Assembly: GCA_010015655.1 (NCBI GenBank)
Contig: ML976688.1
Span: 249,865 to 313,864 of the forward strand
DNA length: 64,000 nucleotides
From: Bimuria novae-zelandiae CBS 107.79
Taxonomy: Eukaryota; Ascomycota; Dothideomycetes; Pleosporales; Didymosphaeriaceae
Direction of reading: 5' to 3'
Positions within the stretch are counted from its first letter, which is position 1. Every line of letters starts with the position of its first letter. The translations under genes were made by a program, and so were the position numbers. Under the pieces are notes generated by a model that was given only the letters and a program-made list of their open reading frames with translations, did no database searches and was not told the DNA's origin. Positions 58,892-64,000 of this stretch are shown here, piece after piece.

Positions 58892-59771
58892 TTACTGCTC
58901 CTTCTCCCAAGCACTTTTGAACGTGGTGAACATCCGCTCTCCCTCTTTCTCGTCTCGTATCCTCTGAAGCAAGAACCCCTTCAAATCTGACCAGAACTCC
59001 TCGTTCACAACTTCCTTTCCACTCGGTCCCTGAGCAACACTGTGAACAGGCGCCGCAGTCTGACTGCCCAGCCCCTTCTCCTCCTCGCCAGGTGCGACTG
59101 CCGGCGGACTCTGGATGGGCGACCCTGCCGATGGACTCCCTGCCGCGCCCGCGCCAGCGCCACCCAACACCATGACACCGAACTCAACCTCGCCCCCTGC
59201 ATTGCTACCAATTACCTCAGCCACTGTCTTGCTGTCTGTGACGGGCTTCTTCTTGTAAAGGATCTTTATCTTCGCGGCGGGTATGCTCGTGTTGGAGGCG
59301 TACGCGGTCTTGAGGTCGTAGATGGACGTTGAGGTAGCGGTTATGGAGGGAAGCGGCACAGTTGGATGCTCTTTCTTCATAGGCTTGAGGATTATAGATA
59401 TGGACGATGCGGAGGCATCTTCGGATTCGGTCGTGGCATTTGGGCGCGCGGGACGAGGTGGTGACGGAAGTTTGGGAAGGACGAACTGGGAGGAGTCAGC
59501 ACGCGGGTTGGGAAAGGATGGAAATCTGATTAGAGGAAGGGCTATCGTGTGAAGCGGAAAGCCGGCCATATAGTACTACGTACAATGGGAACGCGCTTGG
59601 TCGCTGTATCTATATTACAGCCGAACTTCAGCTTCACACGGGTGAAGGGGCAGGACGTACGACTGCGCCGTCGGGATATTGCCGTGCGTCAGCGATGTGG
59701 TCTGACGAGAGCTTTACGGGGCGGGCGTCGAGGGCAGCCAGGAACGTCCTGCAGAACATGGTCTCCGACAT
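58892..59771 (-). CDS. GET5: Get5/Mdy2, ubiquitin-like protein of the GET pathway
   Basis: Two exons, 59,771-59,661 and 59,485-58,892, with a 175-bp intron (GTACGT...GTGCTGACTCCTCCCAG); about 234 residues. Get5 pairs with Get4 and Sgt2 to hand tail-anchored proteins to Get3 for insertion in the endoplasmic reticulum. Exon 1 'MSETMFCRTFLAALDARPVK' and 'HIADARQYPDGAV' is the Get4-binding N-terminus, joining 'FVLPKLPSPPRPARPN'. The ubiquitin-like domain spans about 60-135 ('SIYDLKTAYASNTSIPAAKI', 'KILYKKKPVTDSKTVAEVIG'). After a Gly/Ala/Pro linker comes the dimerisation helix pair 'FWSDLKGFLLQRIRDEKEGE'. An ATG inside the intron gives a longer single-exon reading (from 59,569), but it lacks the family N-terminus, so the spliced model is preferred. 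Confidence 0.88.
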
Positions 59772-60115
59772 GGCGGGCGTGCGGCGGGGTTGTTGTCTCA
59801 GGGATGTTGTTCTGCAGGTAAATCGACGTTGGCACTGAGATTGAGGTGGATGGGAGACAATATGGACCGAGAATGAGCTTCAGCGGTAGCGCAAGAGGCA
59901 AGGTTTACTGCGTAGCTTGCTGTTTGTATATGGAAGCTACGATGACGCTCTTGCGGGCAGGTGCGGGACAGTGGCTGAATCTTGGCGTAGGGTCCATGGC
60001 CAGTGCACGCGGGCCCGCTAAATTTTGGTGAATTTTGCTGCGCGTGAAAGCGCTGCAGACACGGACACAGTGCCACTTCGCACACCCCACAACCTTTTTG
60101 CGCAATACCGTCAAG
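59772..60115. promoter_or_regulatory. Shared divergent promoter GET5/NOP2
   Basis: 344 bp between two divergent start codons. No specific site recognised. Confidence 0.5.
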
Positions 60116-62438
60116 ATGGGAAAAGGCCGTCGCATGAAGAAGCAAGGCCCTCCGGGGCCATTGGACGAGTCCCTGGTCACCAGAAAGCGGAAAGACGCAC
60201 CTCCCGCGCCCGTTGTGGAAAAGCCCGTCAAGAAGCGGAAGACAGAGGTTAAGACGCCGAAGAAGGCACCCGCGAAGCCTGCGACGATTGGGGCTGCCGC
60301 GAAGAGCAAGGCGAAACCTGTAAAGCCCTCGAAGAAATCCGCACCGCAGCCATCGTCCGACGACGAGATTTCAGACGAGGACTTTTCCGACGATGCGGAC
60401 GGTATCGATGATCCTGATGTCATGGAGGACGGCCTAGACGGGCTGAAGGTGACTGGGCTCGATGCGCTGGGAAGTGCGTCTGAATCAGAAGATCTAGAGG
60501 ACGACGATTTTGGCGGCGTTGGGTCCGACGACTTTGTGGACTCGGAGGATGAGCAGCCAATGAAGAGGAACGCCATGTGGTCGGACGACGAGGACGATGA
60601 GGATGTAGAAGAGAAGCTCACAGCAGCGAACATTGAGGGTTTGTCAAGGAAGTTGGACATGCAGCGGGCAATTGAGGAGGCGGAAGCACAAGCCGAATTG
60701 GAAGAGGCGCAGCTGCAGACAAATATTGCCGGCGAGAGACCAAAGATACTTGAAGATGAGGACGAAGAGGGCCAACCCATCACAAATCTAGCGACACAAG
60801 ATTTGCAGCTGTTACGGACGCGCTTGAATGACACCGTCCGGGTCCTGGACGATTTCAAGAATCTTGCTGAAGAGGGACGATCAAGAGCAGAATACAGGGC
60901 TCAGCTGTTACGAGACATTTGCGCGTACTATGGGTACTCTGAGTTCCTCGCCGACAAGCTTCTCGACCTCTTTCCTGCCCGCGAAGCCTTCGCTTTCTTC
61001 GAAGCCAACGAAACGCCTCGACCCATTGTCATTCGCACGAACACCCTCCGCACGCATAGGCGAGAGCTCGCGCAATCACTCATAAACCGCGGCGTCCAAC
61101 TAGAGCCGGTTGGAAAATGGAGCAAGGTCGGCCTACAGATCTTCGACTCACAGGTTCCCCTCGGTGCCACCCCCGAATACCTCGCCGGTCACTACATCCT
61201 TCAGGCTGCATCCTCGTTCCTCCCCGTCATGGCTCTGGCACCCCAAGAGCACGAGCGCGTGCTCGATATGGCCGCTGCTCCAGGAGGCAAGACCACGCAT
61301 CTTGCCGCCCTAATGAAGAATACTGGCTGCGTCGTAAGTTGTGCCCGGGGATTAGTGATCGTTCTGCGCTGTCGCAAATGTTTGGACTTCTCAACCATGA
61401 TCAGCTGAGACATCAACCTTGCCACCCATTCCCCTTTTGTGCAGATTATGCTGACATTTACCCCGACAGTTTGCAAACGATGCCAACAAAGATCGTGCAA
61501 AGGGTCTCATCGGTAACATACATCGTCTCGGTGTACGAAATACCGTCGTGTGCAACTATTCCGCTCTCGAATTTCCCAAAGTCATGGGTGGCTTCGACCG
61601 CGTCCTTCTAGACGCTCCGTGTTCCGGCACCGGTGTTATCGCAAAAGACGCCAGCGTGAAGACAAACAAGACCGAGGCCGATTTCATGAAACTCCCACAC
61701 CTACAAAAGCAGCTCATTCTCGCAGCCATCGACTCCGTCGACCATCACAGCAAGACAGGCGGCTACATAGTCTATTCGACCTGTTCCGTCACCGTTGAGG
61801 AGAACGAGCAAGTCGTGCAGTACGCGTTGAATAAGCGACCTAATGTCAAGCTTGTTGAGACGGGCCTTGTCTTCGGCAAAGAAGGGTTCACCAAGATCGG
61901 AGGTAAAATCTTCCACCCCAGCATGAAGATGACCCGGCGATACTATCCCCACGCCTACAACGTCGACGGCTTTTTCGTCGCGAAGTTCAAGAAGATCGGC
62001 CCTACCCCGCCGAATGCTGTGGTTGCGAATGGCGTCAGCTCGAAGGGCAAGGGCAATAGGGCACCGGCTGCAAAGGAGGAAGAGTACGTCGATAGGACGC
62101 CTATTGCCGAGGAAGACGACGAGGAAGAATCTGATTTTGGTGGATGGGACGAGGAGGAGGACAAAGTGTACATGGAACGTGCAGAGAGGGCGCATATGCG
62201 GAAGAAGGGCAGGGATCATAAGGCTAACCCGAAAGCTGCCAAGGATAGCCAGAATGGGACGAAGAAAGTCGATGGTGAGAAGATCGCGAAGACGGCCCAT
62301 GGTTCGAAAGCCAGGCAGGCGGGTGGACCCAGGGCCAAGGATGCGGACATCGGCGCCAAGACGAATGGTGCGAGCGGAGAGGGGGGCGGAGCGGAGATGA
62401 AGCTGGCGAAGAAGAATGGAAAGCGGAAGTCGACATAG
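60116..62438 (+). CDS. NOP2: 25S rRNA (cytosine-C5)-methyltransferase Nop2
   Basis: Two exons, 60,116-61,333 and 61,470-62,438, with a 136-bp phase-0 intron; about 728 residues. Nop2 methylates a conserved cytosine of 25S rRNA (C2870 in yeast) and is essential for 60S assembly in the nucleolus. The start 'MGKGRRMKKQGPPGPLDESL' is the family N-terminus. Earlier in-frame ATGs exist but do not resemble it. Residues 20-210 are Lys-rich then Asp/Glu/Ser-rich, typical of nucleolar proteins. The RsmB-like core has the PUA-linked segment 'RPIVIRTNTLRTHRRELAQS', the SAM loop 'VLDMAAAPGGKTTH' (382-395), 'DAPCSGTGV' with Cys457, and 'YIVYSTCSVTVEENE' with catalytic Cys511. The C-terminus after about 610 is charged and low-complexity. 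Confidence 0.95.
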
Positions 62439-64000
62439 TTATAGATCTGCATACACCGCCCTGCTTTGCCGTGGATCAAAATGTTACCATGTTTTGCTCC
62501 TGAACTGCGTGGGTAATCTAGTCTGTGACGCCTTGGGATTCAGACATAGAAAATCGGTACAAACACGAGGTCGTACTCGATCAGCATGGCACTGCTTCGG
62601 CGTGTTTCGCTGCCCCTCGTATGCCGTGGTTGTTCCGATGTACCACCGAAGATACAACATCGGATATTCTACACTATGTCGGCTAGTCTCCGAGCTTGTA
62701 CTTGGGGTCCCCATGGCTTCGTTGCGACATCTGTCCCCTGTTTGGTGAACCTGGACAGCGGTGCACAACGTGGGTGTGGAGACGGGGAGCTCCAATACCG
62801 CACGTCGCACGACATCGTCTTCTTGTTTCTGACCAAGTGCCGAATTGTTCGGGAATCGTTATTACATGGCCAGGGCAGCCTGTATCTGGACTATTTCTAT
62901 TTTTTTTGTGAAACACTTCGCGTTAAAAACACTCGAAAATCAACATAGCCTGGGAGGGCAGCCTGAATCTAGACTATTACTACATTTTTGTGAATGGCTT
63001 CGCGTAAAAAAATTTGAAAATCGAAGATGACATTGCAAATCAATAACAATTTACCTACCAGAGCGTCTGGTCAAGAAGACGTCGCGATCCCTCTCATTTT
63101 GGCATTGTGTGACGTGGACCTATGGATATTCGGGCAATGCCGAACGAACATACCGAACGACAACGCCAAGTTGTGCGGATGGCGCCGGTGTGGCGCGACA
63201 GAGACCTCGTTTATTGTTGAGCCGCATGTGGGTCGCGTAGTGAATGTGGGATTGCTCAGCAGATGTATGTCTCGGCCGCAGCCCAGCTTTGAATGAACAC
63301 TACTACTGTATTGAATATGCAAGTTGAGATGCCAAGGTATAATGTCGCGAGACCACAGTGTGAGTTCCACTGGTACCTTCGAGAAACATCGCCAAGTTGC
63401 ATTTTTATTTTAACTCACTGTCACTGCCTGGCTAAATCTGACGTGATGCTAAGGACAAGTACCTCGGTAGATGGGCGTGAAGATTCTGCGGTGTGCACGG
63501 ATTCACTTGATCTCTACGATGCAAGAACATGAGTGCTGGCCCGCTTTCCAACCCAGTCTCCAGGGTGCAAGCACCTTACTGTGGAGATAATCGGGCCGAT
63601 GAAGGAGACCATATTGAGGCTCTGCGGGAAGAGACGCATATATAACAGCGGCACGATCATCACGTTGACGTCGAGGACAAGGATCGGAGTGCTGAGCAAT
63701 CAGTACGGAGACCGTCTGTTCGGATCATCAAGTATCCAGAAGCCGCGGCGCCAACACTGCACACCCAAGGTGATGTTGAAGTAGCTAAGGGACTAGGAGC
63801 ATCCCCAAGAGCTGGCTAGTCGTGAGGGGTAAGCCCGGGGTGCCAATCCCATCTTCTGATTGCGGAGCCCCAGCCTGTCACAACCTTGGAAACAACACCT
63901 CCACACGTACTGTGGTATCAGGCAAAAGTGAGGTGAGTGGCCCGCGCACAGCAGGGATGCCTGACTCGATACAAAACGGACGCCACTAAACAGAAATACC
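62439..64000. other. Terminal 1.5 kb without a recognised gene
   Basis: Short ORFs on both strands without family features. Contains the tandem pair of dispersed repeats at 62,868-63,023. A gene that starts beyond the right edge could have an exon on the minus strand near 63,500-63,780, where a hydrophobic tract is seen, but it cannot be supported. Confidence 0.45.
62868..63023 (+). repeat. Copies B and C of the dispersed ~80-bp repeat, in tandem
   Basis: Copy B (62,868-62,945) and copy C (62,952-63,023) share GGGCAGCCTGWATCTRGACT, then a T-rich run, CTTCGCGT, an A-run and TCGAAAATC or TTGAAAATCG. The period is about 83 bp. They match copy A at 49,244 in order and orientation. Confidence 0.8.

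Noticed and set aside
58892..59569. Single-exon reading of GET5 starting at 59,569
   Set aside because: The N-terminus it gives has no family similarity. The spliced model from 59,771 supplies the conserved N-terminus with correct splice signals and phase.
63500..63784. Possible membrane protein exon near the right edge
   Set aside because: A hydrophobic minus-strand tract exists, but there is no identifiable domain or splice partner within the window.

Overview
The window looks like a chromosome segment of a filamentous ascomycete, most likely a Dothideomycete-type mould. Evidence: small introns of about 48-175 bp with GT..AG ends and CTAAC/CTGAC-like branch sites, fungal-specific proteins (RIT1, POS5, GET5, a MARVEL protein, a DHA1 transporter), and transposons carrying the signature of repeat-induced point mutation (RIP: CpA to TpA on either strand). 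The species cannot be named from the sequence alone.

The window has two very different halves. Bases 1 to about 26,600 are an AT-rich, gene-free block of transposon fossils. In order these are: a Copia element (+), the gag-protease part of a Gypsy element (-), a long chromodomain Gypsy (+), unrecognised AT-rich fossil sequence with a 10-N assembly gap, a Fot1/pogo DNA transposon (-) with recognisable terminal inverted repeats, a Tc1/mariner transposase (+), a nearly complete Tad1-like LINE (+), and an unrecognised Cys-motif ORF fossil (-). All coding frames are broken, mostly by TAG/TAA where Trp or Gln codons are expected. The LINE is much less mutated than its surroundings and is probably the youngest arrival. 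A 32-bp perfect inverted repeat at 17,083 and 26,568 brackets the Tc1 transposase, the LINE and the Cys-motif ORF.

From 26.9 kb onward the sequence is ordinary, GC-balanced, gene-dense euchromatin. Genes in order: RIT1 (+), BDP1 (-), BRE1 (+), a Cst26-like lysophospholipid acyltransferase (-), mitochondrial NADH kinase POS5 (+), a DHA1 MFS transporter (+), a PAF-acetylhydrolase-like hydrolase (+), an F-box pseudogene (-), a glutathionyl-hydroquinone reductase / omega-like GST (-), a MARVEL-domain membrane protein (-), a disrupted pyridine-nucleotide disulphide oxidoreductase pseudogene (+), HSP60 (+), a broken conserved gene (-), cofilin (+), GET5 (-) and NOP2 (+). Exon models were worked out by eye from splice signals and reading phase, and each intact model closes in frame.

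The genes form a housekeeping neighbourhood and not a pathway. Three divergent pairs share short promoters: BDP1/BRE1, acyltransferase/POS5 and GET5/NOP2. A softer stretch at 43.5-57.3 kb holds three broken genes, a minisatellite, an inverted-repeat (MITE-like) insertion, one copy of a short dispersed repeat and about 2.9 kb with no gene. It looks like a decaying accessory patch inside conserved DNA.
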